Assembly (NCBI GenBank): GCA_934660965.1
Contig: CAKUIM010000020.1
Span: 1 to 42,929, forward strand
Direction: 5' to 3'
DNA length: 42,929 nucleotides
Origin: an uncultured Oscillospiraceae bacterium
GTDB taxonomy: Bacteria; Bacillota; Clostridia; Oscillospirales; Oscillospiraceae
Of this stretch, positions 7,275 to 16,002 are shown piece after piece (position 1 is the first letter of the stretch; every line of letters begins with the position of its first letter). The position numbers and the translations under genes are program-made. Under the pieces are notes generated by a model, which was given only the letters and a program-made list of their open reading frames with translations, ran no database searches and was not told where the DNA came from.

Positions 7275-9401
7275 ATGAAAGTGATCAAGCGCGACGGCAC
7301 CACCGTCGATTTTGACCGCAGCAAAATCGTCATCGCCATCCAGAAGGCCAATGCCGCCGTGGACGAGCCCTACCGCATCGACGACGCCTCCATTGACGCC
7401 ATCGCCGACGCCGTGGCCGCCCGGGGCCGCCAGCGCCTGCTGGTGGAGGACATTCAGGACATGGTGGAGACCAAGCTCATGGCCGCCGGCAAGTACGAGC
7501 TTGCCAAGGCCTACATTATTTACCGCTACACCCGGGCCCTGGTGCGCAAGGCCAACACCACCGACGAATCCATCCTGGCCCTGCTGCGCAACGACAACAA
7601 GGAGCTTGCGGAGGAAAACTCCAACAAGAATACCGTCATCGCCTCCACCCAGCGGGACTATATCGCCGGCGAGGTCAGCCGGGACCTCACCCGCCGCCTG
7701 CTGCTGCCCGAGAAGATCTCCAAGGCCCACGACGAGGGCGTGCTCCACTTCCACGACGCCGACTATTTCGTCCAGCACATCTTCAACTGCTGCCTTGTGA
7801 ATATCGGCGACATGCTGGATAACGGCACCATGATCAACGGCAAGCTCATCGAGTCCCCCAAGAGCTTCCAGGTGGCCTGCACCATCGTCACCCAGATTAT
7901 CGCGTGCGTGGCCTCCAACCAGTACGGCGGGCAGAGCGTGGAGATGAGCCACCTGGGCAAGTACCTGCGCCTGACCTACGAGAAATACCTGCGCAGGACC
8001 AAGGAGGCCGCCCCGGAGCTGGACGGCCAGACCGTCGAGAAGATTGCGAGGGCCCGCACCAAGGACGAGCTGAAAAGCGGCGTGCAGACTATCCAGTACC
8101 AGATCAACACCCTCATGACCACCAACGGCCAGTCCCCCTTCGTTACCCTCTTCCTGGTGCTGCGGGAGGACGACCCCTACATCGAGGAAAACGCCGCCAT
8201 CATCCAGGAGGTGCTCGAGCAGCGGCTGGAGGGCATCAAGAACGAGAAGGGCGTGTACATCACCCCCGCCTTCCCCAAGCTTGTGTACGTGCTCGACGAG
8301 TGCAACTGCCTTAAGGGCGGCAGGTACGACTACCTCACCGAGCTTGCGGTGAAGTGCTCGGCCAAGCGCATGTACCCTGACTACATCTCCGCCAAGAAAA
8401 TGCGGGAGACCTACGAGGGCAACGTGTTCTCTCCCATGGGCTGCCGCTCCTTCCTGTCCCCCTGGAAGGACGAGAACGGCAAGTACAAGTTCGAGGGCCG
8501 CTTCAACCAGGGCGTGGTGTCCATCAATCTTCCCCAGGTGGGCATCCTCTCCGGCCGGGACGAGGACAGGTTCTGGGCCCTGCTCGACGAGCGGCTGGAG
8601 CTGTGCCGGGAGGCCCTGATGTGCCGCCACGAGGCGCTGCGGGGCGTGCGGTCCGACGTGTCCCCCATCCACTGGCAGTACGGCGCCATCGCCCGGCTTG
8701 AGAAGGGCGAGACCATCGATAAGCTGCTGGAGGGCGGCTACTCCACCCTGAGCCTTGGCTACATCGGCCTTTACGAGGTGACCAAGCTGGTGAAGGGCTG
8801 CTCCCACACCGAGCCCGAGGGGGAGGACTTCGCCCTGCGCCTGATGCACCATCTGCGGGAGACCACCGACCGCTGGAAGCGGGAGAGCGGCGGCCTGGGC
8901 TTTGCCCTGTACGGCACCCCGGCGGAAAGCCTTTGCTACCGCTTCGCCCGCATCGACAAGGAGCGCTTCGGCACCATCAAGGATATTACCGACAAGGGCT
9001 ACTACACCAACTCCTACCACGTGGACGTGCGCGAGCACATCGACGCCTTCGCCAAGTTCAACTTTGAAAGCCAGTTCCAGAAGATCTCCTCCGGCGGCGC
9101 CATCTCCTATGTGGAGATCCCCAACATGCGCCACAATCTGGAGGCCATGCAGGACGTGGTCCGCTTCATTTACGACAACATCCAGTACGCCGAGTTCAAC
9201 ACCAAGAGCGACTACTGCCAGGTGTGCGGCTACGATGGGGAGATCGTGGTCAACGACGACAACGAATGGGAGTGCCCCAACTGCGGCAACAAGGACCACT
9301 CCAAGATGAACGTCACCCGGCGCACCTGCGGCTACCTGGGCGAAAACTACTGGAACGTGGGCAAGACCAAGGAGATCAAGGCCCGGGTGCTCCACCTGTA
9401 A
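7275..9401 (+). CDS. nrdD: Anaerobic ribonucleoside-triphosphate reductase
   Basis: Class III reductase that makes dNTPs from NTPs without oxygen using a glycyl radical. The 708-residue protein begins with an ATP-cone (about 1-95), which senses ATP/dATP for overall activity. The catalytic barrel follows. A four-cysteine zinc site, CQVCG and CPNCG, lies near the C-terminus, followed by the RRTCGYLGE radical loop, where the radical glycine is about residue 686. The start at 7275 is set by the ATP-cone N-terminus (MKVIKRDG) and a GAGGAG site. The same frame is open far upstream, but that stretch is the antisense of another gene. It is followed by its activase and dUTPase. Confidence 0.97.
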   Translation: MKVIKRDGTTVDFDRSKIVIAIQKANAAVDEPYRIDDASIDAIADAVAARGRQRLLVEDIQDMVETKLMAAGKYELAKAYIIYRYTRALVRKANTTDESILALLRNDNKELAEENSNKNTVIASTQRDYIAGEVSRDLTRRLLLPEKISKAHDEGVLHFHDADYFVQHIFNCCLVNIGDMLDNGTMINGKLIESPKSFQVACTIVTQIIACVASNQYGGQSVEMSHLGKYLRLTYEKYLRRTKEAAPELDGQTVEKIARARTKDELKSGVQTIQYQINTLMTTNGQSPFVTLFLVLREDDPYIEENAAIIQEVLEQRLEGIKNEKGVYITPAFPKLVYVLDECNCLKGGRYDYLTELAVKCSAKRMYPDYISAKKMRETYEGNVFSPMGCRSFLSPWKDENGKYKFEGRFNQGVVSINLPQVGILSGRDEDRFWALLDERLELCREALMCRHEALRGVRSDVSPIHWQYGAIARLEKGETIDKLLEGGYSTLSLGYIGLYEVTKLVKGCSHTEPEGEDFALRLMHHLRETTDRWKRESGGLGFALYGTPAESLCYRFARIDKERFGTIKDITDKGYYTNSYHVDVREHIDAFAKFNFESQFQKISSGGAISYVEIPNMRHNLEAMQDVVRFIYDNIQYAEFNTKSDYCQVCGYDGEIVVNDDNEWECPNCGNKDHSKMNVTRRTCGYLGENYWNVGKTKEIKARVLHL

Positions 9402-9416
9402 GGAGCGCGCCGCGCC

Positions 9417-9965
9417 ATGAATTACGCCACCATCAAATGGACGGACGTGGCCAACGGTCCCGGCGTGCGCGTGTCCCTGTTCGTCTCCGGCTGCACCCAC
9501 CGGTGTGAGGGCTGCTTCAATCCCGAGGCCTGGGACTTCCGGTACGGCGAGCCTTACACCCAGGCGGTGGAGGACAGAATTCTCGCCGGCCTGTCCCCCT
9601 CCTATATCAAGGGCCTGTCCCTTCTGGGGGGCGAGCCCTTTGAGAGCGCCAACCAGCGCACCCTGCTGCCCCTGCTGCGCCGGGTGCGCTCGCAGCTCCC
9701 CGGCAAAACCGTGTGGTGCTACACCGGCTATACCCTGGACGGCGAGCTCTGGAAGCCAAGCCGCGCCCGGTGCGAATGCACCGACGAAATGCTCTCCCTC
9801 ATCGACGTGCTGGTGGACGGGAGGTTCATCCTCGCCCAGAAGGAGCTGTCCCTGCGGTTTCGCGGCTCGGCCAACCAGCGCATCATCGACCTGCCCGCAA
9901 GCCTGCGCGCCCACGTCGTCGTCCCCTGGGCCGGCTCGGGCACCATCGAATCCATCACAAAATAA
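9417..9965 (+). CDS. nrdG: Anaerobic ribonucleotide reductase activating protein
   Basis: A radical-SAM activase that places the glycyl radical on NrdD. The 182-residue protein carries the CX3CX2C cluster (Cys26, Cys30, Cys33 in CTHRCEGC) that binds the [4Fe-4S] cluster, and an LLGGEPF motif contacting S-adenosylmethionine. It begins 15 bases after nrdD with an AAGGAG site, the standard operon order, so the two are co-expressed. Confidence 0.97.
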   Translation: MNYATIKWTDVANGPGVRVSLFVSGCTHRCEGCFNPEAWDFRYGEPYTQAVEDRILAGLSPSYIKGLSLLGGEPFESANQRTLLPLLRRVRSQLPGKTVWCYTGYTLDGELWKPSRARCECTDEMLSLIDVLVDGRFILAQKELSLRFRGSANQRIIDLPASLRAHVVVPWAGSGTIESITK

Positions 9966-10011
9966 CACTGCTGTCCGGCCAGCGCGCCGGGCCGGATCGG
10001 AGGGATCCCCC

Positions 10012-10458
10012 ATGCTCACCGCCCCTGTCCCCGTCAAGAAGCTCGACCCCCGGGCCAAGCTGCCCGCCTACGGCAGCGCCGACGCCGCCGGCGCCGACCT
10101 CTACGCCCTGCTCCGGGAGAGCGTCTCCATCGCCCCCGGCTCCACCGCCCTCATCCCCACCGGCCTTTCCATGGCCATCCCCCGGGGCTATGTGGGGCTT
10201 ATCTACGCCCGCTCGGGCCTTGCCACCAAGCAGGGCCTGGCCCCGGCCAACAAGGTGGGCGTCATCGACGCCGACTACCGGGGCGAGCTGTTGGTCTCCC
10301 TCTATAACCAGAGCGGCGAGACGCGCACCGTCTGCGACGGCGACCGCATCGCCCAGATCGTCATCACTCCCTATCTCACCGCACAGTTTGAGGAGGCGGA
10401 GGATCTGGACGGTACCGAGCGGGGCTGCGGCGGATTTGGCTCTACCGGAATCCAGTAA
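10012..10458 (+). CDS. dut: Trimeric dUTP diphosphatase
   Basis: Hydrolyses dUTP to dUMP and pyrophosphate, keeping uracil out of DNA and feeding dTMP synthesis. The 148-residue length fits the homotrimeric family. Conserved motifs are visible: GSADAAGADLYA (motif 1), YARSGLATKQG (motif 2), GVIDADYRGEL (motif 3, with the catalytic Asp) and RGCGGFGSTG (motif 5, the Gly-rich arm). The start follows GGAGGG. Placed 46 bases after nrdG, it completes an anaerobic nucleotide operon. Confidence 0.96.
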   Translation: MLTAPVPVKKLDPRAKLPAYGSADAAGADLYALLRESVSIAPGSTALIPTGLSMAIPRGYVGLIYARSGLATKQGLAPANKVGVIDADYRGELLVSLYNQSGETRTVCDGDRIAQIVITPYLTAQFEEAEDLDGTERGCGGFGSTGIQ

Positions 10459-10510
10459 AGTCGCCGCGCGCTGCCCTTTCCTCTCGGCATAATGCCCTGT
10501 CAAACCCACC

Positions 10511-10542
10511 AACCGGCCTGCGCCTTTTTGCAGGCCGGTTTT
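10511..10542 (+). terminator. Terminator of nrdD-nrdG-dut
   Basis: AACCGGCCTGC pairs perfectly with GCAGGCCGGTT around an 8-base loop and is followed by TT and a T-rich stretch. Confidence 0.85.
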
Positions 10543-10580
10543 GCATTTCCTGCATTTTGCGCAACTTCCCCGGAAAAGCA

Positions 10581-10609
10581 TTGCCATTGCGGCCGGGGGG
10601 CGTTATAAT
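10581..10609 (+). promoter_or_regulatory. Strong promoter of the Lrp-aminotransferase cluster
   Basis: TTGCCA (10581-10586), 17 bases, TATAAT (10604-10609). It lies about 50 bases before the regulator gene. No leader structure is evident. Confidence 0.8.
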
Positions 10610-10661
10610 AAGTGAAATCCCCGCTCAAGGGCGCGGGACATGATATAAGGAGGTTCTCCCC

Positions 10662-11141
10662 ATGAAAAAGCTGTTACAACTGCTGGAAGACGACTGCACC
10701 CTGACCCATGCCCAGCTGGCATCCATGACCGGTTTGACCGAGGCAGAGGTGGCAGCAGCAATCGCAGCATATGAGCAGGAGAACATCATCCTGGGCTACA
10801 AGGCCATCGTGGACTGGGACCGCACCGACCGGGAGGCCGTCACCGCCCTCATCGAGGTCAGCGTCACCCCCCAGCGGGGCGAGGGCTTTGACCGCATAGC
10901 CGAACGCATCTACCAGTACGACGAGGTGGAGTCCGTCTACCTCATGAGCGGCTCCTTTGACCTGACGGTGATCATCTCCGGGCGCACCCTCAAGGAGGTG
11001 GCGCTGTTCGTGGGCCAAAAGCTGGCCCCGCTGGAGGACGTCACCGGCACCTCCACCCACTTCATCCTCAAAAAATACAAAGAAAAGCACCTGATCTTCC
11101 AGAAGCAGGCGCAGCAGGAAGAGAGGTTTGTATTCGAATGA
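10662..11141 (+). CDS. Lrp/AsnC family transcriptional regulator
   Basis: A 159-residue regulator: an N-terminal helix-turn-helix (about 1-50, LTHAQLASMTGLTEAEVAAAI) and a C-terminal RAM effector domain (about 65-140) with the Lrp-like VESVYLMSGSFDLTVIISG core. Lrp proteins respond to amino acids. Its stop overlaps the start of the aminotransferase by four bases (ATGA), so the pair is coupled. It probably controls this cluster in response to the amino acid the enzyme handles. Confidence 0.93.
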   Translation: MKKLLQLLEDDCTLTHAQLASMTGLTEAEVAAAIAAYEQENIILGYKAIVDWDRTDREAVTALIEVSVTPQRGEGFDRIAERIYQYDEVESVYLMSGSFDLTVIISGRTLKEVALFVGQKLAPLEDVTGTSTHFILKKYKEKHLIFQKQAQQEERFVFE

Positions 11142-12319
11142 TAGACTACAGCAAGATTCTCTGCCGGCGCATCCAGGACGTGCCCCCCTCCGGCATCCGC
11201 AAGTATTTCGACCTGCTCAACGGCATGGACGGCGCCATCTCCCTGGGCATCGGCGAGCCCGACTTCCCCACCCCCTGGCACATCCGGGACGCGGGCATCT
11301 ACTCCCTGGAGAAGGGCTTCACCAAATATACCCCCAACGCCGGCCTTTCCGACCTGCGCCAGGCCATCAGCGCCTACTTGAAGCGCCGCTTTGATCTGGA
11401 TTACGCCCCCATCGGCCAGATCCTGGTCACCGTGGGCGGCAGCGAGGGGCTGGACCTTGCCTTCCGCTGCATTCTCGAGCCGGGGGACGAGGTCATCATC
11501 CCCACCCCCTCCTTCGTGTGCTACGGGCCGCTGGTGTCCATGTGCCACGGCGTGCCCGTGCTGGTGGAGACCCATGCGGAAAACGACTTCCGTCTCACCC
11601 CCGAGGCGCTGCGCGCCGCCATCACCCCCCACACCAAGGCGGTGGTCCTGCCCTTCCCCAACAACCCCACCGGCGGCATCATGGGCCGCGCCGACCTGGA
11701 GGCCCTGGCCGATGTGCTCCGGGACACCGACATCATGGTGGTGTCCGACGAGATCTACGCCGAGCTCACCTACGGCCAGCACCACGTATCCATGGCCAAC
11801 CTCCCCGACATGTACGAGCGCACCCTGGTCATCAACGGCTTCTCCAAGGCCTACTCCATGACCGGCTGGCGCATGGGCTACCTGTGCGGCCCCCGGGAGA
11901 TTATCGCCTCCATGACTAAGCTCCACCAGTACGGCATCATGTCCGCCCCCACCACCAGCCAGTACGCCGCCATCGAGGCCATGACCCACGGCGACCGGGA
12001 CATCGAGGCCATGAAGGATGAGTACGACGGCCGCCGCCGCTTCCTGGTGGACGGCTTCCGCAAGCTGGGCCTTTCCTGCTTCGAGCCCCGGGGCGCCTTC
12101 TACACCTTCCCGTGCATCAAGTCCACGGGCCTGACCTCCGAAGAGTTCTGCGACCGCTTCCTCATGCGGGAAAAGGTGGCCGTCATCCCCGGCTCCGCCT
12201 TCGGCCCCGGCGGCGAGGGGTATGTCCGGGCCTGCTACGCCGCCTCCATGAAGGACCTGGCCGAGGCTCTCTCCCGGCTGGAGCGCTTCCTCACCGACCT
12301 GCGCCACAACGGCATCTGA
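11138..12319 (+). CDS. PLP-dependent class I/II aminotransferase
   Basis: A 393-residue fold-type I aminotransferase close to the aspartate/alanine aminotransferase (PatA-like) group. The NNPTGG loop, the SDEIYAELTY strand with the pyridine-N Asp, the SKAYSMTGWRMGY segment with the PLP-binding Lys and a C-terminal VRACYAAS Arg motif are all present. The substrate is not clear. The next genes encode a ThrH-type phosphatase and a DUF1015 protein, so a role with phosphoserine, serine or homoserine is possible. The preceding Lrp gene overlaps its start. Confidence 0.93.
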   Translation: MIDYSKILCRRIQDVPPSGIRKYFDLLNGMDGAISLGIGEPDFPTPWHIRDAGIYSLEKGFTKYTPNAGLSDLRQAISAYLKRRFDLDYAPIGQILVTVGGSEGLDLAFRCILEPGDEVIIPTPSFVCYGPLVSMCHGVPVLVETHAENDFRLTPEALRAAITPHTKAVVLPFPNNPTGGIMGRADLEALADVLRDTDIMVVSDEIYAELTYGQHHVSMANLPDMYERTLVINGFSKAYSMTGWRMGYLCGPREIIASMTKLHQYGIMSAPTTSQYAAIEAMTHGDRDIEAMKDEYDGRRRFLVDGFRKLGLSCFEPRGAFYTFPCIKSTGLTSEEFCDRFLMREKVAVIPGSAFGPGGEGYVRACYAASMKDLAEALSRLERFLTDLRHNGI

Positions 12320-12400
12320 CCTCAAGCGGCCACCTGTTCCGCCCCGGGCCCCTGCCCCGGCGGGCGGCCAACCCACTGATAAAAGGAGCTGAATTCACCT

Positions 12401-13003
12401 ATGAACATCGTCTGCCTTGATATGGAGGGCGTTCTGGTTCCCGAGATCTGGATTGCCTTCGCCCAGGCCTCCGGCATCCCTGAGCTGCGCCGCACCACCA
12501 GGGACGAGCCGGACTATGACAAGCTCATGACCTGGCGCCTGGGCATCCTCAGGGAGCACGGCCTTGGCCTTGCGGAGATCCAGGCCGTCATCGCCCAGAT
12601 CGACCCCCTGCCCGGGGCCAAGGCCTTTCTCGACGCCCTGCGCGCCGAGACCCAGGTCATTATTCTCAGCGACACCTTCGAGCAGTTCGCAAAGCCCCTG
12701 ATGGAAAAGCTGGGCTGGCCCACCATCTTCTGCAATACCCTGGAGGTGGCCGGCGACGGCGCCATCACCGGCTATAAAATGCGCTGCGAGAAGTCGAAGC
12801 TCACCACCGTGCGCGCCCTGCAGTCCATCGGCTACGACACCATCGCCGCCGGCGACAGCTTCAACGACCTGGGCATGATCGAGGCAAGCCGCGCCGGCTT
12901 CCTCTTCAAGAGCACCGACAAGATCAAGGCCGACTACCCCCATATCCCCGCCTATGAGGAGTTTGATGACCTGCTTGCCGCCATCCGCGCCGCCCTGGCC
13001 TGA
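12401..13003 (+). CDS. thrH: ThrH: phosphoserine phosphatase / homoserine phosphotransferase
   Basis: A HAD-superfamily enzyme of the ThrH type, known in Pseudomonas to remove phosphate from phosphoserine and to pass it to homoserine. The 200-residue length fits. The HAD motifs are DMEGV (residues 7-11, catalytic Asp7), LSDTF (motif 2), a Lys before motif 4, and GDSFND (motif 4). The N-terminal DMEGVLVPEIWIAFAQ and the TTRDEPDYD cap segment are typical of ThrH rather than of ordinary SerB. It sits between the aminotransferase and DUF1015, consistent with serine or threonine phosphate metabolism. Confidence 0.9.
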   Translation: MNIVCLDMEGVLVPEIWIAFAQASGIPELRRTTRDEPDYDKLMTWRLGILREHGLGLAEIQAVIAQIDPLPGAKAFLDALRAETQVIILSDTFEQFAKPLMEKLGWPTIFCNTLEVAGDGAITGYKMRCEKSKLTTVRALQSIGYDTIAAGDSFNDLGMIEASRAGFLFKSTDKIKADYPHIPAYEEFDDLLAAIRAALA

Positions 13004-13063
13004 AACCGGCCCATCCGCCTGCCGCCGGCGCGCCGTACCCAAACGCTTATAAGGGGTGATTTT

Positions 13064-14341
13064 ATGTCTGACCTGTTCAGCCGCCTTCCCTTCCGCCCTG
13101 CCGACATTCTCCTGCCCCGGGGGTGCGACCTGTCCCTGTGGTCGGTGGTGGCCTGCGACCAGTATACCTCCCAGCCCGAGTACTGGCAGCGGGTGGAGCA
13201 GCGGGTGGGCCGCGCGCCCTCCGCGCTGCGCCTGATCCTGCCCGAGAGCAGCCTGGAGGGCCCCCATGTGGAGATGGACATCATGGACGTCAACGCAGCC
13301 ATGGCCCGCTATCTCCGGGAGAACCGCTTTGAAACGCTGCCCGGCGCCATGATCTACGTGGAGCGTACTCTCCACAACGGCCGGGTCCGCCGGGGCCTTG
13401 TGGGCATGGTGGACCTGGAGCAATATGACTACGAGCCCGGCTCTGCCGCGCCGGTGCGGGCCACCGAGGGCACCGTCCTCTCCCGCATCCCGCCCCGGGT
13501 GGCGGTGCGCAAGAACGCCCCCATCGAGCTGCCCCACGTGATGCTCCTCACCGACGACCCCGGCCGGACGGTGATCGAGCCTCTCTCCGACGCCGCACCC
13601 CATCTCAAGCGGCTCTACGACTTCGACCTCATGGAGCAGGGCGGGCACATCACCGGCTGCCTTCTGGGGGAGGATGAGCTGGCCCAGGTGAGCGCCGCCC
13701 TCTCCGCCCTGGCCGACCCCGCCGCCTTCCGCAAGCGCTACAATACCGACGGCGCGGTGATGCTCTTCGCCGTGGGCGACGGCAACCACTCCCTTGCCAC
13801 CGCCAAGGAGTGCTACGAGCGGCAGAAAAAGCTCACGCCGCCGGAGAAGTGGCCGGAGCTTCCCTCCCGCTTCGCCCTGTGCGAGCTTGTCAACCTCCAC
13901 GACGACTCCCTGGAGTTTGAGCCCATCCACCGGGTGGTATTCCGCACCGACCCCCAGGCCCTGCTCCGGGCGCTGCTCGAGGCCTATCCCGGCGCCCATC
14001 TGGGCCGGGGCGAGGGGCACACCATGGAGTATATCTGCGCTGACGGCGCGGGCTTCCTCACCGTTCCCCATCCCGCCGCCCAGCTGTGCGTGGGCACCCT
14101 GCAAAGCTTCCTGGATGATTATCTTGCCGACCACGGCGGCCGGGTAGACTATATCCACGGCTCCGACGTGGCCCGGGATTTTGGCCTCAAGAGCGGCAAC
14201 ATCGCCTTTTTGCTGCCCCCCATGGGCAAGGAGCAGCTCTTCCCCACCGTCATCCGGGACGGCGTGCTCCCCCGCAAGACCTTCTCCATGGGCGAGGCCC
14301 ACGACAAGCGCTTCTATCTGGAGGCCCGCCGCATCCGCTGA
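13064..14341 (+). CDS. DUF1015 family protein
   Basis: A 425-residue protein of the DUF1015 family, uncharacterised but often found near serine biosynthesis genes in Clostridia. The family signature GDGNHS lies near residue 236, followed by LATAKECYE. A conserved N-terminal part, RPADILLPRGCDLSLWSVVACDQYTSQPEYW, is also recognisable. The Gly/His loop recalls ParB-like serine kinases such as SerK, but that is only a suggestion. It follows thrH by 60 bases with a GGGGTGA site, so it is likely in the same operon. Confidence 0.88.
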   Translation: MSDLFSRLPFRPADILLPRGCDLSLWSVVACDQYTSQPEYWQRVEQRVGRAPSALRLILPESSLEGPHVEMDIMDVNAAMARYLRENRFETLPGAMIYVERTLHNGRVRRGLVGMVDLEQYDYEPGSAAPVRATEGTVLSRIPPRVAVRKNAPIELPHVMLLTDDPGRTVIEPLSDAAPHLKRLYDFDLMEQGGHITGCLLGEDELAQVSAALSALADPAAFRKRYNTDGAVMLFAVGDGNHSLATAKECYERQKKLTPPEKWPELPSRFALCELVNLHDDSLEFEPIHRVVFRTDPQALLRALLEAYPGAHLGRGEGHTMEYICADGAGFLTVPHPAAQLCVGTLQSFLDDYLADHGGRVDYIHGSDVARDFGLKSGNIAFLLPPMGKEQLFPTVIRDGVLPRKTFSMGEAHDKRFYLEARRIR

Positions 14342-14371
14342 ATATTCACCCCAGCTTACGGAGGTTTTTCC

Positions 14372-15229
14372 ATGCAGGTCAAGGCCTATGCAAAAGTGAA
14401 TCTCACGCTGGACATTCTCCGCCGCCGGAGCGATGGCTACCACGACCTTCAGATGGTCATGCAGAGCGTGGATCTCTCTGACACGCTCACCATCACCCCT
14501 GTCCAGGGCCGCGGCCGCATGTCCACCACCCTGAGCTTCCTCCCCGGGGACGACCGGAACCTGGCACAGAGCGCCGCCGCGGCCTTCCGCACCGCCGCCG
14601 GCAGCGGCCCCCAGGTGGACATCCACATTGAAAAGCGCATCCCGGTGTGCGCCGGCCTTGGGGGCGGCAGCGCCGACGCCGCCGCCGTCCTCCACGCCAT
14701 GAACGCCCTGACCGGCGCCGCTCTGCCTGTGGAGACCCTGGCCGGGGCCGGCATGCAGGTGGGCTCCGACGTGCCCTTCTGCGTGCTGGGCGGCACCGCC
14801 CTGGCCGAGGGCCGGGGCGAGCGGCTCACCCCCCTGCCCGCCCTGCCGGAATGCCACGTGGTGATCTGCAAGCCCCCCTTCCCCATCTCCACCCCCAAGC
14901 TCTTCGCCCAGGTGGATGTGCGCCGCATCAGCCGCCGGCCGGACACCGCGGGCCTCATCGCCGCCCTGGAGGGGCAGGACCTGCCGGGGGTGGCCCGGCG
15001 GCTCTACAACGTCTTTGAGGATGTGCTGGATCCCCGCCAGCGCAGCCAGATCTGCGCCATCAAGGCCGCCCTCATCGACTGCGGCGCTCTAGGCGCGTCC
15101 ATGTCGGGCAGCGGCCCGTCGGTGTTCGGGCTTTTCGACCGCGCCGAGGCGGCGCAGTCGGCCTATGGGCAGCTCGCCCGCCGCTTCCGGGACACCTTCC
15201 TGTGCAAAACCATCGGCACCGTCTGCTGA
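14372..15229 (+). CDS. ispE: 4-diphosphocytidyl-2-C-methyl-D-erythritol kinase
   Basis: GHMP-family kinase of the non-mevalonate isoprenoid pathway. It phosphorylates CDP-methylerythritol. The 285-residue protein shows the substrate loop MQVKAYAKVNLTLDIL at the N-terminus, the ATP-binding PVCAGLGGGSADAAAVL motif (about 92-108) and the C-terminal SMSGSGPSVFGLF motif. A GGAGG site precedes the start. It lies immediately before spoIIR. Confidence 0.97.
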   Translation: MQVKAYAKVNLTLDILRRRSDGYHDLQMVMQSVDLSDTLTITPVQGRGRMSTTLSFLPGDDRNLAQSAAAAFRTAAGSGPQVDIHIEKRIPVCAGLGGGSADAAAVLHAMNALTGAALPVETLAGAGMQVGSDVPFCVLGGTALAEGRGERLTPLPALPECHVVICKPPFPISTPKLFAQVDVRRISRRPDTAGLIAALEGQDLPGVARRLYNVFEDVLDPRQRSQICAIKAALIDCGALGASMSGSGPSVFGLFDRAEAAQSAYGQLARRFRDTFLCKTIGTVC

Positions 15230-15256
15230 AAAATCGGCGGCAGCCGCAAAAAGGCT

Positions 15257-15286
15257 GTATAAAAACAAAAAACACTGTCCACACTT
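15257..15286 (+). promoter_or_regulatory. Candidate sigma-F promoter of spoIIR
   Basis: GTATA (15257-15261), exactly 15 bases, then GTCCACACTT (15277-15286). Against the Bacillus sigma-F consensus GYATA-N15-GGNNANAHTR, only the second and last positions of the -10 element differ. Transcription would start near 15293. spoIIR is a classic sigma-F gene in Bacillus. Consensus transfer to this organism is assumed. Confidence 0.45.
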
Positions 15287-15322
15287 GCAGCATACGCTAC
15301 ATAAATGGGACGGTGTTTTTTT
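15268..15322 (+). terminator. Terminator-like hairpin between ispE and spoIIR
   Basis: AAAAACACTGTCC (15268-15280) pairs with GGACGGTGTTTTT (15308-15320), one G-U pair, with a 27-base loop and seven T that run directly into the spoIIR start codon. It would stop read-through from ispE. Confidence 0.6.
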
Positions 15323-15949
15323 ATGGACAAGACACGAAAGCTGCATATCTGGGAGTGCGCGCTGCTCATGGCCCTCTCCCTTACCCTGCTCTCCGGCGTG
15401 TGGGCCGGGGGCAGCCAGAGCGCCCTGGCCGACCGGGTGGTGCGCCTGCACGTCATCGCAAACTCCGACAGCGGCGCCGACCAGGCCCTGAAGCTGCAGG
15501 TGCGGGACGCGGTGCTTGCCGCCGCGGGGGACTGCCTTTCCGGCGCGTCCGACCGGCAGGAGGCGGAGCGCATCCTCTCCGGCCGCCTGCAAAGCCTGGC
15601 CGACGCCGGCGCCGCCCGGGTGGCCGCCCTGGGGTACGACTACCCCGTCGCCGTGAGCCTGGAGGACTGCTGGTTCCCTACCAAGCAGTACGAGGGCTTC
15701 GCCCTGCCCGCCGGCAGCTACCGGGCCCTGCGGGTGGTGGTGGGCGAGGGGTCCGGGCAGAACTGGTGGTGCGTGGTGTTCCCGCCGCTGTGCCTGGGCG
15801 CGGTGAGCGAGACGGCGGAGGAAGCCGCCGCCCTGGCCGGCCTTTCCGATGACCAGATCGCCCTCATCACCGGCGGAGACGGCCGGTATGTGGTCAAATT
15901 CAAGCTCATCGAGTGGTGGGAGCAGCTGCTGCGCCGCATCAAGGGCTGA
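15323..15949 (+). CDS. spoIIR: Stage II sporulation protein R
   Basis: The secreted forespore signal that triggers SpoIIGA to process pro-sigma-E in the mother cell. The 208-residue protein has an N-terminal hydrophobic segment (WECALLMALSLTLLSGVWAG) for export. The family core VVRLHVIANSDSGADQALKLQVRDAVL follows, with SYRALRVVVGEGSGQNWWCVVFPPLC further on. I chose 15323 because GGGACGG lies upstream at a usable distance. A start at 15305 is in frame but has no ribosome site. This gene shows that the organism belongs to a sporulating lineage. Confidence 0.95.
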   Translation: MDKTRKLHIWECALLMALSLTLLSGVWAGGSQSALADRVVRLHVIANSDSGADQALKLQVRDAVLAAAGDCLSGASDRQEAERILSGRLQSLADAGAARVAALGYDYPVAVSLEDCWFPTKQYEGFALPAGSYRALRVVVGEGSGQNWWCVVFPPLCLGAVSETAEEAAALAGLSDDQIALITGGDGRYVVKFKLIEWWEQLLRRIKG

Positions 15950-15958
15950 ACACAGCGA

Positions 15959-15992
15959 AGAAGGCCGCCCAGTCGGGCGGCCTTCCTTTTTT
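15959..15992 (+). terminator. Terminator of spoIIR
   Basis: AAGGCCGCCC and GGGCGGCCTT form a perfect 10-bp stem with loop AGTC, followed by CCTTTTTT. The reverse strand has AAGAAGG before it and could weakly serve the converging ECF gene. Confidence 0.92.
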
Positions 15993-16002
15993 CTCGATTC
16001 TC

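Noticed and set aside
7170..10058. Very long minus-strand open frame opposite nrdD-nrdG-dut
   Set aside because: It lacks a ribosome site, is rich in Gly/Val/His/Ala as antisense of GC-rich genes usually is, and the plus-strand genes are certain. The same applies to long antisense frames at 189-1202, 12395-14857, 18029-20356, 20998-23082 and 28391-30295.
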